Virus record (IMG/VR): IMGVR_UViG_3300045977_000377
Span: 1 to 54,993 of that record
DNA from: a virus
Length of the DNA stretch: 54,993 nucleotides
Reading direction: 5' to 3' (one strand)
Shown: piece by piece, positions 18,406 to 26,700 of the stretch
How the letters are laid out: every line of letters begins with the position of its first letter
How positions within the stretch are numbered: the first letter of the stretch is position 1
Position numbers and translations under genes: made by a program
The notes under the pieces: model-generated
Databases searched by the model: none
What the model was told of the DNA's origin: nothing
Seen by the model: only the letters and a program-made list of their open reading frames with translations

Positions 18406-19422
18406 TTAGATGACCTTGGCCTTGAGACTCGCGTTGGGCCGGTAGGGGACCACCAGCGGCGCCGACTGCAGCATGATGAAGCGCACCGAGGGATCGGGCT
18501 CCGTCCACGATTTGACGTAGAACGGCATCGCCTGCAGGCCCGCCTCCTCGTCGCGAATCGCGCCGAACGCGCGCACGCCGTCGAGTTGCTGCGATGCCAT
18601 GATCACCGAATCCGCCGGGATGATCGGCTTCTCCGTCGAGTCGGCCGGGTCGACGTACCACGAGGAGTAGACGATGATGTTGAAGCCGTCGATGTTGCCG
18701 ACGCTCATCCCGCCCTCGGTCGATCCCGCCGCGTTGAGCGAGAGCGATGTGTCGGTCCCGCGCCGGATGTCGAGCCGGGCCTTCACGTCGTCATGGTTGC
18801 GGAACACCTTCCATACCGCGACCGGCATGATCACGTCCGTCATGTAGATGCCGGTCGATTGCAGTCCGGTCTGCGCCCACTCCTGCAGATCGTCCAGCGG
18901 ATGCGAGCCCGCCGCGCTCCAGAGCGTCGAAGCGGTGATGGTGTTTCCCGCCGCGCGGCCGAAGTCCACGATGGCCTGCGGATACTTCTCTCCGACGATG
19001 GTGACCTTGCCGGTCGCGAGGATCTCGCCCGCCATGGTTTCGAGCCTGCGGTTGAGCATCGACTTCTGGTCTTCCATCGAAGCCGCGATGAGCGCGCGGA
19101 GCCGGTCGCCGGGGCTCATCGTGCCGCCGATGCTCTCGCCCGCCGACCGCTTGAACGGCCGGTGCATGTCGAAGACGCGCTTGTCTTTCACGTAGGCCGG
19201 TTTGAAGACTCCCGTCCGGTAACCGGGCGACTCCACGATCTGCCCCTCCACCAGGAAGCTGACGAAGGGCGCGATGCGCCGCGTGCCGTCGACCACGTCG
19301 AAATGGATCTCCTCGCCGGTCTCGATTTGCACCGTCGGGAAATAGCGGTCCAGCAGAAACTGCGTCTGACCTTTCAGGTCCGCGATGACCCGATTGAGCG
19401 TGCTCGTGCTCCAGAGGTCCAT
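18406..19422 (-). CDS. Major capsid protein (lambda gpE family)
   Basis: The 338-aa protein has hallmarks of the phage capsid E family: an N-terminal helix, then VEGQIVESPGYRTGVFKPAY and KDKRVFDMHRPFKRS, and a C-terminal domain with YMTDVIMPVAVWKVFRNHDD and the ending VVPYRPNASLKAKVI. The length equals the family norm (about 340). It follows the decoration protein gene with a 92-base gap containing a strong hairpin. The ATG at 19422 has a ribosome site (taggagagtcc). It should build the icosahedral shell. Confidence 0.93.
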   Translation of the reverse strand: MDLWSTSTLNRVIADLKGQTQFLLDRYFPTVQIETGEEIHFDVVDGTRRIAPFVSFLVEGQIVESPGYRTGVFKPAYVKDKRVFDMHRPFKRSAGESIGGTMSPGDRLRALIAASMEDQKSMLNRRLETMAGEILATGKVTIVGEKYPQAIVDFGRAAGNTITASTLWSAAGSHPLDDLQEWAQTGLQSTGIYMTDVIMPVAVWKVFRNHDDVKARLDIRRGTDTSLSLNAAGSTEGGMSVGNIDGFNIIVYSSWYVDPADSTEKPIIPADSVIMASQQLDGVRAFGAIRDEEAGLQAMPFYVKSWTEPDPSVRFIMLQSAPLVVPYRPNASLKAKVI

Positions 19423-19460
19423 CGGACTCTCCTACTGGCGGGAGTTAGAGGTTGCGGTTT

Positions 19461-19500
19461 GCCGTCTGACGGGGCCGTCGCCAAACGCCCGTCAGACGGC
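19461..19500 (-). promoter_or_regulatory. Strong stem-loop between decoration and capsid genes
   Basis: GCCGTCTGACGGG (19461-19473) pairs perfectly with CCCGTCAGACGGC (19488-19500) around a 14-base loop. No U-run follows in the direction of transcription, so it is not a classical terminator. It may stabilise or process the downstream capsid message and help set the capsid-to-decoration ratio. That role is inferred. Confidence 0.7.
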
Positions 19501-19514
19501 GGATTCTGCGGCTG

Positions 19515-20213
19515 CTACTTGCGGTTCGCGTGCGGCGGCTCGGGCGGCTTCGCGACCACCTGCTTGGCGGGCGGCTTCTCTCCGCTCTTCTCCTGCTCCT
19601 CCGCGAACTCCTCGGCCGCGATGGCGAGGGCGCTCGTCGCGAGATCCGGATTGTCGACCTTCTCGTCGGGCGTCAGGTAGGCGAACGGAGAGTCGGACGG
19701 AGGCTGCTTCTCCTCGTCTTCCTCCCCGGCTTCCTTCTCGCTTTCCTTGGCGGCCGCGCGGGCCTTCTTCAAATTCTTCATGGCCTCGGCCGCCTCCTCG
19801 GTGGTGGGGACCGACTTGACGAGCGAGCCGTCCGCGATGATCACGCTCTCGATGTAGATGCCCACATCGCGCAGCGCTTCGGTGCAGTCGGCGTGAACGA
19901 GCGCGCCCGGCCACTGGATGGCGTCGGCCTTCATGCGGCCGGTGAGGTAGACGCCCGCCTGCACGGTAGCGGTGGTGGCGTCCACGTCATCGACCAGGAC
20001 GCAGTTGCAATCGGCGGCGGCCGCCGGGACGGTGATGACTCCGGTGGCGGGAACGATTTTCAGAATCGCGCCGCGCTTCAGGATGCCGATGCCCGACGCG
20101 ACCGTGCCCTTGCGCGAGGTCACATCGTGGCCGTCCGCGAGAAGCGCGGAGAGAAACGTCGGCGTCGAAAACCCGAAGCTGGCTTTGCTGATCGGATCGT
20201 AAGTAGCGGGCAT
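19515..20213 (-). CDS. Head decoration protein (gpD-like) with acidic C-terminal extension
   Basis: A 232-aa protein. Residues 1-145 look like the lambda gpD/head decoration family: a short Ser/Thr-rich arm, then beta sequence with VASGIGILKRGAILKIVPA and GVYLTGRMKADAIQ. Residues 150-232 are a charged extension (AARAAAKESEKEAGEEDEEK, PPSDSPFAYLTPDEK) absent from classical gpD. The upstream neighbour is the protease-scaffold gene and the downstream one is the capsid, as in lambda. It should stabilise the expanded capsid. The extension could be surface-exposed. Confidence 0.82.
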   Translation of the reverse strand: MPATYDPISKASFGFSTPTFLSALLADGHDVTSRKGTVASGIGILKRGAILKIVPATGVITVPAAAADCNCVLVDDVDATTATVQAGVYLTGRMKADAIQWPGALVHADCTEALRDVGIYIESVIIADGSLVKSVPTTEEAAEAMKNLKKARAAAKESEKEAGEEDEEKQPPSDSPFAYLTPDEKVDNPDLATSALAIAAEEFAEEQEKSGEKPPAKQVVAKPPEPPHANRK

Positions 20214-20236
20214 GAAGTCTCCTTCCTGGTCACTGG

Positions 20237-20650
20237 TTACGCCGCGTTGTGGCGACGGTCCTTCGGGACGAACGCGAGAATGCGCTGCGCCTCGCTCGCC
20301 TCGGGGTCTTCCTCGGGGCCGCGCGTGCCGACCGCCGGGTTCTGGATGCCCGCCATGCGCGCGGCCAACGGGTCGGCCGGTGGCTTCGCGTCTGGCGTCG
20401 GCGCCGCCGCGAGAATCTTCTTCGCGGCCTCGGGCGTCATGTCGGTTTCGAGCGCGAGCGCGCGGGCGAGCCCTTCGCGCCCTTTGGCCTCGGGCGCGTC
20501 GAGGATGGCCGCGATGCGTTGCCGCTCGGCCTGCACGCGGGCGCCGTCGACGGCGGGCGCGAGAGCGACAGGCGCCGGTTGCGGTTGCGGTTCAGGTGGA
20601 GCCGCCGGGGCCGGAGCCGCCGGAGGCGTCGGATTCGGATTGTCTGCCAT
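20237..20650 (-). CDS. Nested scaffold protein (Nu3-like, internal start)
   Basis: An internal ATG at 20650 in the frame of the protease gene is preceded by a near-perfect Shine-Dalgarno (caggaggttagaccc). It gives a 137-aa protein identical to the C-terminus of the protease: a Pro/Ala-rich linker (ADNPNPTPPAAPAPAAPPEP) and then helices. This mirrors lambda C/Nu3, where the scaffold is made from an internal start. The ribosome site is better than most in the window, so abundant synthesis is likely. Confidence 0.8.
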   Translation of the reverse strand: MADNPNPTPPAAPAPAAPPEPQPQPAPVALAPAVDGARVQAERQRIAAILDAPEAKGREGLARALALETDMTPEAAKKILAAAPTPDAKPPADPLAARMAGIQNPAVGTRGPEEDPEASEAQRILAFVPKDRRHNAA

Positions 20651-21532
20651 GGGTCTAACCTCCTGACTAACTGCGATGGACACGGCGCGCGGCGCGGACT
20701 CAGCCGCTAGGCGCGCCACCAGCGGCTCGAAGCTCCCGATCTCGTCGGCCATGCCCGCCGCGACGGCGTCGGCCGCAATCATCACCGAGCCCTGCCCGAA
20801 GCGGGACTCAACGGTTTCTGTTGAGACGCCGCGCAACGCGGCGACCCGGCCGATGAAGATCTCCGCGAGCGCGTCGACCACTTTCAAGATCTGCGCGCGG
20901 CCGTCGTCGGTCGCCGGATCGGTTCGCTTGAGCGGGCTCTTCGAGGACACGATCTCGTACTGCTTGACTCCCTGCCGCTCCTGCGCCGCGCGGTTGTCGC
21001 GCAGCGAAGCCACCACGCCGATGGAGCCCAACAGGGCCGACTCGACGGCCACGATGCGCGGCGCGGCGGCCGCAATCCAGTAGCCCGCCGACGCGGCCAT
21101 GTGGTCGACGTATGCGGTCACCGGCTTGATCTTCGAGCCCGCGCGGATCTGGTCCGCGAACTCCTGCACGCCGTCGATCTGGCCGCCGGGCGAGTCGACA
21201 TCGAGCAGGACGTGCTTCACCTGCGGATTGTCGAGCGCGGTCTGGAAGTCGCGCGCCAGCGTCTGGATCGAGGACGCGCCCGAGAGTTCCGTCATGAGGT
21301 TCGCGTAGCGGAAGAGCGGGCCGGTGACGCCGAGGATCGCCACGCCGTTGCGGATCTCGACCGAGTTGCCCGCGTTTTCGAGCGGGCGGCCGAGCTTCGC
21401 CGCGACGGCGTCGAGGTCGACCTTCCCGGCTTCGTCCACGCGCGCGATGATCTCGTTCAGCCAGTCCGACGTGACCACCCATGGATGGTTGTGGATCTGC
21501 GCCAGCACGCGGAGGAGTTGAGAGCGAGGCAT
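20237..21532 (-). CDS. Capsid maturation protease (S49 family) with C-terminal scaffold domain
   Basis: A 431-aa protein like lambda gpC. The SppA-like serine protease domain spans about 60-290. The nucleophile is probably Ser148 in HMAASAGYW, the general base Lys198 in VSSKSPLKR, and SPGG occurs at 114-117. From residue 295 a Pro/Ala-rich, then helical scaffold part follows, which is also encoded as a separate start. The ATG shares a base with the portal stop (TAATG). It cleaves and is cleaved during prohead assembly. Confidence 0.9.
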   Translation of the reverse strand: MPRSQLLRVLAQIHNHPWVVTSDWLNEIIARVDEAGKVDLDAVAAKLGRPLENAGNSVEIRNGVAILGVTGPLFRYANLMTELSGASSIQTLARDFQTALDNPQVKHVLLDVDSPGGQIDGVQEFADQIRAGSKIKPVTAYVDHMAASAGYWIAAAAPRIVAVESALLGSIGVVASLRDNRAAQERQGVKQYEIVSSKSPLKRTDPATDDGRAQILKVVDALAEIFIGRVAALRGVSTETVESRFGQGSVMIAADAVAAGMADEIGSFEPLVARLAAESAPRAVSIAVSQEVRPMADNPNPTPPAAPAPAAPPEPQPQPAPVALAPAVDGARVQAERQRIAAILDAPEAKGREGLARALALETDMTPEAAKKILAAAPTPDAKPPADPLAARMAGIQNPAVGTRGPEEDPEASEAQRILAFVPKDRRHNAA

Positions 21533-23316
21533 TACGCCGCCTTCCTCGCCTTCTCGTCGGGCGCGTCTTCCTCTTCGCCGTCGCCTTCCTCGCCGTCCTC
21601 TTCGCCGCCTTCTTCCTCGGCGTCATCGTCCGCGTCCGGATCGTCGGGCGGCTCGGGCTTTGCTCCCTGCGGCGGCATGGCGGCCGCGAGCCCCAACTGC
21701 CGGGCGCGCTCCAACTCCAGAGCGCGTTGTTCCTGCACCTCGTTCCAGTCGAGCCCCTGCTCGGCGCATTCGAGTTCAAGCGTTGAGATCATGGTCCCCA
21801 ACCTTATCTGCGCGGCTTGCGCTTCCTTCACCGGATCGATCCAGCCGCGCCCCGGCCCGATCCACTTACTCCGCAGATAGAACGGCATCAACTCGTAGAA
21901 GTTGGGCGCGTCGATCATGCCCGCGCTGACGGCCTCTTCAAACCAGAGCTTGTAAACGGCCGAGCACCAGTAGATCGAGAGCCACGTCCTGCGGCCGATG
22001 AAGAACCTCCACGCCTCCAGCAACGCGGCTCGCGCGCTAGAGTAATTCGTCTTCGAGAAATCCTTGAGCACTAACTCATACGGCAGGCCGATGGCCGCGC
22101 CGATCTGCCGGATCACCGCTTCGACGAAGTTGGAGAACTGCGGCGCCGGGCGCGCCGGAACGAACGGCGTCAACTCGTCGCCGGGGTAGAGCGGCACGAG
22201 GCTTCCGCCTTCCATCTGCGGCCGGTACTCGCCCTTCTCCGAGAGGTATTTGTTGGGGTCGCCGCCCACCATCTCCGCGATGGCGACCGGGTCCATCGGC
22301 GTGGTGATCACGCCCGCCACGAGCGAGTTCACGATGCTCGACTGAAGCTCCGTCCGCTGGTAGCTGTCGAGCATGCGGAACTGCTCGATGACCGGCGAGA
22401 GAAGCGGCTTGCCGCGCGTCTGGTCGACCCGGTCCTGCGTGTAGAGATGCAGCACGCGCTTCCGGCCCCAGTCGGTTTCGGCCGGAATGCGGTCCCATTC
22501 GAGCAGCCCGATGGAGCCGAGCGTGGCGTAGCCGCCGCCCAGGAAGGCGTACAGTTCAAGCGGCGTGCCCTCAAGCTGCCGCTGCACGTGGTACGCGAGC
22601 GGGCGGCCATACACGTCCATCTCGACGCCGCCGCGCAGACGCGCGCTCGTCGGCTCGCCCTCGGGATTGGAGAGTCGATCCGTCTCGACCAACTGCAGGC
22701 AGGTGCGGAACGGCGTGTCGACGCGCTCCAGCCAGAGCGGCAGCGCGAGCGCTTCGCCGTTCGCCATCCAGGCGCGGAACACCAACTGCGTCATGGACGC
22801 GAAGTTCATCTTCCCGGCGGCGTCACATGCGGTGGTGTTCGCCCACGTCTGCCAGAGGCTCTCGACCTGTCGCGACCACTCCTCGGCCCACTTGATGTCG
22901 CGGCCGAGCGCGCGGTAATCCGGCTGCGCCGCGAGCCGCAGGCCGATGCCGACCGTATTGTCCTGCAGCGTCTGGAACGCGCCCGAGGCGATGCCCGAGT
23001 TGCGGTCGAGATCCCTGCTCCGCGCGACCAGCAGATCGTAGGACTGCAGTAGCTCCAGGTCCGCAGGCGCCCGCTCCGGTTGCCAGTTGCTGAGTTGCTT
23101 CCGGATGCGGCTCGCGCCCGCGTAGGGCGAGTCCTTGTACGGCGTGCAGCACTGGCCGCCGAAGCGCATCCCGGCCGCTGGTGGCGTCGGCGCAGGATGC
23201 GTCCAGCGGCTCCAGAGCCGCGCCAGCAATCCATGGTTCGGCGCCACGGTGGGTGTCGCTGGCGCGGCCACCGGCGCCGGAATGGAACGGCGCCGATCTT
23301 GAACGGGCGCCGTCAT
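21532..23316 (-). CDS. Portal protein (lambda gpB family)
   Basis: The protein has 594 aa from ATG 23316, which overlaps the gpW-like stop (ATGA). The frame extends to 23724 but that part is the shadow of other genes. Typical portal features are GLRLAAQPDYRALG, the wing and stem region, GLPYELVLKDFSKTNYSSAR, and ARAALLEAWRFFIGRRTWLS. The C-terminus is a very acidic, disordered tail (DDPDADDDAEEEGGEEDGEE). It forms the dodecameric channel for DNA entry and exit and binds terminase and neck proteins. Confidence 0.93.
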   Translation of the reverse strand: MTAPVQDRRRSIPAPVAAPATPTVAPNHGLLARLWSRWTHPAPTPPAAGMRFGGQCCTPYKDSPYAGASRIRKQLSNWQPERAPADLELLQSYDLLVARSRDLDRNSGIASGAFQTLQDNTVGIGLRLAAQPDYRALGRDIKWAEEWSRQVESLWQTWANTTACDAAGKMNFASMTQLVFRAWMANGEALALPLWLERVDTPFRTCLQLVETDRLSNPEGEPTSARLRGGVEMDVYGRPLAYHVQRQLEGTPLELYAFLGGGYATLGSIGLLEWDRIPAETDWGRKRVLHLYTQDRVDQTRGKPLLSPVIEQFRMLDSYQRTELQSSIVNSLVAGVITTPMDPVAIAEMVGGDPNKYLSEKGEYRPQMEGGSLVPLYPGDELTPFVPARPAPQFSNFVEAVIRQIGAAIGLPYELVLKDFSKTNYSSARAALLEAWRFFIGRRTWLSIYWCSAVYKLWFEEAVSAGMIDAPNFYELMPFYLRSKWIGPGRGWIDPVKEAQAAQIRLGTMISTLELECAEQGLDWNEVQEQRALELERARQLGLAAAMPPQGAKPEPPDDPDADDDAEEEGGEEDGEEGDGEEEDAPDEKARKAA

Positions 23317-23564
23317 GGGCACGCCTCGATGGAGAGAGGGCGCCGCCGCCGGAAGGCGTAAGCGGCTTCGGGATGCACGAGCGCCTCCAGTTGATCGATC
23401 AGCATCCGCAGATCCGCGACGTTGACTTCCGGGTAGACCACCCGGCCGAGTTGCGGCGTTTCGATGGCGATGGGCGATTGCCCGAGCGTGACTTCGACCA
23501 GCCGCCGCCGGGCTTTCGCCAGCATCTGTTCGAGGATCGGGTCGACTCCGTTGCCGTTCGCCAT
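23313..23564 (-). CDS. gpW-like head-tail joining protein
   Basis: An 83-aa protein between the large terminase and portal, exactly the place and approximate length of lambda gpW (68 aa). The sequence MANGNGVDPILEQMLAKARR continues with a helix, a short beta part (SPIAIETPQLGRVVYPEV) and a second helix (VADLRMLIDQLEALVHP). It would close the portal channel before the tail is joined. Overlaps are 4 bases with the portal and 3 intervening bases from the terminase stop. Confidence 0.78.
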   Translation of the reverse strand: MANGNGVDPILEQMLAKARRRLVEVTLGQSPIAIETPQLGRVVYPEVNVADLRMLIDQLEALVHPEAAYAFRRRRPLSIEACP

Positions 23565-23567
23565 TGC

Positions 23568-25487
23568 TCACTCCAGCCAATCGGTGCGCGGGCCGCTCGA
23601 CCGGAACTGCGGGACCGGCGTGCGCGCGGCTGACGGCGCGCCCGTCGACGGGACGGCGGCCGTGGTTCGCACGTTGGGGTCGCTCAGAACGGCTTCGGTT
23701 TCGTCCCACCGCTCCGGCTTCCACGATTCCAGGCGCAGGCTCGCCGCCGCCGCTCGCGCGTAGATGCGGCAGTCGAGCGCTTCATTGCGGTCGCGGATCT
23801 TCTCCCACGAGGAGACGCGGCGGCCGCCGACGGCGCGTGTGATCAACTGCTCGGCCGTCAACTGCTCGAAGTAGTTCTTGTTGTATTCGGGGAAGTGGCA
23901 GTAACCGGCGGGCCACTCCTCGCCGCGCGTCAGATCCGGCGCGGGCTGACGGAGCCATCGGTAAAGCTCTTCCTTCGCGATGTTCACGTTGAGCGGCCAG
24001 AGCCTGATCCCGAACTTGACGCGCGAGCCGGTGGGGCCGACCTCGATCAGCTTCGCCGCGCCGAGCACCGAGGGCACGGTGGTCTGGCCTTTCACCGCCA
24101 TCACGCGCTGCCGCGATTGCTTGCGAATCCAGTCGTACACGGCCATCGTGTTGAAGCCCGAGTCGACGGCGATGCGGCGGATTCGCACGGTCTGTCCGTA
24201 CTCGGTCGCAAAGTCCTCTTCGAGCATCTCGGAGAGGTTCTGCCAAACGTGCGGCTGATGCGTCTCGCCCTCGAAGACGCGATAGTCAATCGACCAGGAC
24301 TCCTTGTTGCGGCCCCATGCGACCACCTCGACTTCGAGGCGCCGGGGATGCACGTCGACGCCTGCGGTGAGCACCAGCCCGCCGCGCGGGACCACGCCGA
24401 TCTGGTAGGTCTCCCGCCGCTCGAAGAGCCGCTCGGCGTCCGGAACCTCCGAGGCGTCGGCATACGGCAGGCCGAGCACGGTGTTCTGGAACACCTGCAC
24501 CTTCTCCGGATCGTTTCCCGCTTTCTCGCGACGTTCGGCAACTTGTCCCCAACTCAGCCAACCCACGGGAGAGTACAAGCTCGGCAGATGGTAGCCGTGG
24601 ACAATCTCGTTCACTGAACGGGGTCTCCACTGGCCGCGCGCGAGCATCCACTCCTTCTCGTGGTTGGAGATCGGTTGCGCGCACGCCTCGCAGTAATACT
24701 TCGCGAGACGCGGCTGCCCCGTCGGCCATCGCAGGTTCGCCATCTGCAGCACGAGCATCTCGCCGCAACGCGGACAGGGAACCCAGAACTGCCGCTGGTC
24801 GCTCTGCTCGTAGAAGCGCTCGATGCGCGACCGGCCGCTCACAACCGGCGTCGATGTGATCAGGATCTTCCGGCGCGGGAAGTTGGTGGTGCGCGCCATC
24901 GCCAGATCGCACGGGTCGCCCTCGCCCTCGATGTCGCCGGGGTAGGCGTCGACCTCATCGAGGAACAGATAGCGCGCCGCCATCGACCGCAGGCCGGTCG
25001 CGGAGTTCGCGCCGGTCATCACCAGGATGCCGCCGTCGAATTCCTTCGCCAGGACCGTGTTCCCCGAGTCGCGCGAGCGCGCTTCCTTCACCAACGCCGA
25101 CAGGACCGGCGAGTCCTCGATCAGCGGCTGGATGCGCTGCTTCGAGTTGCGCTTCGCCATCTCGACCGACGGCATCACGCTAAGGAACGGCCCCGGCGCG
25201 CGGTGGATCGAGTAGCCGATCCAGTTGTTGCCGGTCTCGGTCTTTCCCACCTGCGCGCCCGCCATGATGACCACCACCTCGACTCGCGAAGAGGGGGACA
25301 AATCATCCATCGGAGCGCGCAGGTACGGAACTCGCGAAGTGCGCCACGGGCCGGGCTCGGGCGAGGAGCGCTCCGTCAGCACCCGAAACTCATCGGCCCA
25401 GTCGGAGATCAGTTCACGCGGATCGGGACGCGCGCCGTCGTAGGCGCCGGAGCGGTAGACCTCGGCGGGCGTGAACGGCGCCATCAT
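23568..25487 (-). CDS. terL: Terminase large subunit (gpA-type)
   Basis: A 639-aa packaging motor of the lambda gpA type. Walker A is AGAQVGKT at residues 76-83 and Walker B is YLFLDE at 173-178. A zinc ribbon has cysteines at 238/241 and 266/269. The RNase H-like nuclease starts around LTAGVDVHP (Asp379), with VDSGFNTMAVYDW further on. The start ATG overlaps the small subunit stop (ATGA). It cuts concatemers and pumps DNA into proheads with the small subunit. gpA-type terminases usually cut at cos sites, which fits an adjacent cohesive-end site. Confidence 0.95.
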   Translation of the reverse strand: MMAPFTPAEVYRSGAYDGARPDPRELISDWADEFRVLTERSSPEPGPWRTSRVPYLRAPMDDLSPSSRVEVVVIMAGAQVGKTETGNNWIGYSIHRAPGPFLSVMPSVEMAKRNSKQRIQPLIEDSPVLSALVKEARSRDSGNTVLAKEFDGGILVMTGANSATGLRSMAARYLFLDEVDAYPGDIEGEGDPCDLAMARTTNFPRRKILITSTPVVSGRSRIERFYEQSDQRQFWVPCPRCGEMLVLQMANLRWPTGQPRLAKYYCEACAQPISNHEKEWMLARGQWRPRSVNEIVHGYHLPSLYSPVGWLSWGQVAERREKAGNDPEKVQVFQNTVLGLPYADASEVPDAERLFERRETYQIGVVPRGGLVLTAGVDVHPRRLEVEVVAWGRNKESWSIDYRVFEGETHQPHVWQNLSEMLEEDFATEYGQTVRIRRIAVDSGFNTMAVYDWIRKQSRQRVMAVKGQTTVPSVLGAAKLIEVGPTGSRVKFGIRLWPLNVNIAKEELYRWLRQPAPDLTRGEEWPAGYCHFPEYNKNYFEQLTAEQLITRAVGGRRVSSWEKIRDRNEALDCRIYARAAAASLRLESWKPERWDETEAVLSDPNVRTTAAVPSTGAPSAARTPVPQFRSSGPRTDWLE

Positions 25488-25999
25488 CCGAGCTTGCCCT
25501 CCGAGAAGGTCTGGAAGATCCGCGTGAGTTCGTCTTCGAGGATCTGCCGCGCGTTGCCCTCGTCGGTCTCGGCCGCTAACTGAGCGGCGAGGCGCGGCGG
25601 CAGGTTGAGGCAGGCGTCACGCAAGACGCGGAATAGCCGGTAGGCTTCCTGCTTCACGTCGCCCGCTTTCACCAACTCGCCCCGGCGCGCTTCGAGTTCA
25701 AGCTGGCGCCGCTGCGCCTCGTACACCTCGCGCAACGCGCGGGCCTGCATGAAGGTCATGCCCGGCACGGGTTCCGTCGGCAGTGGCTCACCCGGCGAGC
25801 CACCCCTCGGTTGCGAGACCAGCTTCGGCCCCGGCCGCGCGTTCGCCTCCTCGGTGTTCTCGACCCATGCCTTGTCGGCCGCGTCGGAGTCGATCCGGTT
25901 GTCTTCGGTCAGCGGAATGCGGCCGCGCCGGATGGCATACTGCACAGCCTGCAGGTGGCATCCCCGGTGCTCTGCGTACTCGGTTACTCCCATCAGCAC
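25484..25999 (-). CDS. terS: Terminase small subunit
   Basis: The 171-aa protein (GTG 25999, ribosome site aaggg seven bases upstream; ATG 25993 is the alternative) has an N-terminal helix-turn-helix, GVTEYAEHRGCHLQAVQYAI, like phage Nu1-type small terminases. A disordered linker follows and then a long helical domain (RALREVYEAQRRQLELEARR) that should bind the large subunit. It is the first gene of the late operon. It should recognise the packaging site, probably in the adjacent non-coding DNA. Confidence 0.85.
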   Translation of the reverse strand: MLMGVTEYAEHRGCHLQAVQYAIRRGRIPLTEDNRIDSDAADKAWVENTEEANARPGPKLVSQPRGGSPGEPLPTEPVPGMTFMQARALREVYEAQRRQLELEARRGELVKAGDVKQEAYRLFRVLRDACLNLPPRLAAQLAAETDEGNARQILEDELTRIFQTFSEGKLG

Positions 26000-26074
26000 A
26001 AATCAACCCTTGCGGTCAAGTGCGACCTGCGGTACTATCGGCCAAACTGTCGGGTTTCTACGTGTGATGTACTG

Positions 26075-26113
26075 GGGCCGCTCGGGGTTGGGCGGCCCTC
26101 CGCATTTCTGCGG
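26075..26113 (-). promoter_or_regulatory. Two hairpins in the leader of the terminase transcript
   Basis: GGGCCGC/GCGGCCC (26075-26098, 10-base loop) and CCGCA-tttc-TGCGG (26100-26113) lie between the predicted late promoter and the small terminase start. No U-run follows. They might be part of a packaging site or a leader structure. In lambda the cos site occupies the equivalent place. Confidence 0.45.
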
Positions 26114-26126
26114 ACGCGGAAGCTTA

Positions 26127-26156
26127 CGAATAGCAGAGAATCCCCTTACAAGTCAA
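26127..26156 (-). promoter_or_regulatory. Predicted late promoter before the terminase genes
   Basis: On the minus strand, TTGACT (26156-26151) and TATTCG (26132-26127) are separated by 18 bases. The -35 box is good and the -10 box poor, as expected for an activated promoter. The geometry matches the early promoter at 51221-51250. Operator-like repeats lie just upstream at 26167-26206. It would transcribe the whole morphogenesis operon. Confidence 0.5.
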
Positions 26157-26166
26157 GAGGTTGCCC

Positions 26167-26206
26167 TGTGGAAAAGACGCCACTTGCGATGTGGCGGCAT
26201 TGCCAC
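26167..26206. promoter_or_regulatory. Operator-like repeats upstream of the late promoter
   Basis: This 40-base stretch contains TGTGGAAAA (26167-26175), CGCCAC-n7-GTGGCG (26178-26196) and GTGGC-GGCATT-GCCAC (26191-26206). The same elements occur in the control region at 51278-51612, including GTGGC-n6-GCCAC. They end 11 bases from the -35 box, a position suited to an activator. The bound protein may be the XRE regulator at 51681, which is inferred only. Confidence 0.55.
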
Positions 26207-26232
26207 CTATGCCGAGTAGTCACTCTGCTAAA

Positions 26233-26559
26233 TAGCTGATTCTAGGGCACTTGATCGAGCGAGAGCCTGGTTTCGCGTCCGTAAGTAGCTGATTCTAAAC
26301 GAGTTCCGAACCGCGGAGCCCGCGGGATGCCCAAGCCGCTGAAACTAAGTGATTTAGCTCGTATCGCTAGCGGTTTTGTGCGGGCGGCGAAGCCCCCGAC
26401 CGACCCCCCGGCGGAAGTACCTTAGAATCAACGGCGTACTGATTCCAAAGGACTTAGCTAAAGCCTTTGCAATCAGCGGTTTACCAAACCATTGATTCGG
26501 AAGGGGATAGCTCGCGCTGATTCTAAAGGACTTGAACTCGTTTAGAATCAACGGCGCGC
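26233..26559. repeat. Dispersed hairpin repeat family, cluster 1
   Basis: Several imperfect palindromes share arms like CCTTTAGAATCA and TGATTCYAAAGG. The clearest are 26416-26459, 26464-26504 and 26514-26559. In the last, TGATTCTAAA (26518-26527) pairs perfectly with TTTAGAATCA (26541-26550). Single arms occur at 26236, 26290, 26674 and 27399. A second cluster lies at 29502-29612. The loops are often GC-rich (acggcg). Function is unknown; binding sites or mobile miniature repeats are both possible. Confidence 0.75.
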
Positions 26560-26700
26560 TCGTGTCACCATCGGCAGGTGGCAGGCAGGGCCGACGGCCG
26601 ACGGGCGCGCCCGAGGGCCGAAAATCGACTATTGACGGCCGTCGGCCGATGCGACTATGCGCCATCACATTATGTTTAGAATCAATCACTTACAACGAAA

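Noticed and set aside
21532-23724. Portal start at 23724
   Set aside because: The extra residues are a frame shadow of the gpW-like and terminase genes. ATG 23316 has the usual 4-base overlap.
26354-26689. A 111-codon minus-strand frame through the hairpin cluster
   Set aside because: The sequence simply reads the hairpin arms and GC words. No ribosome site is seen.
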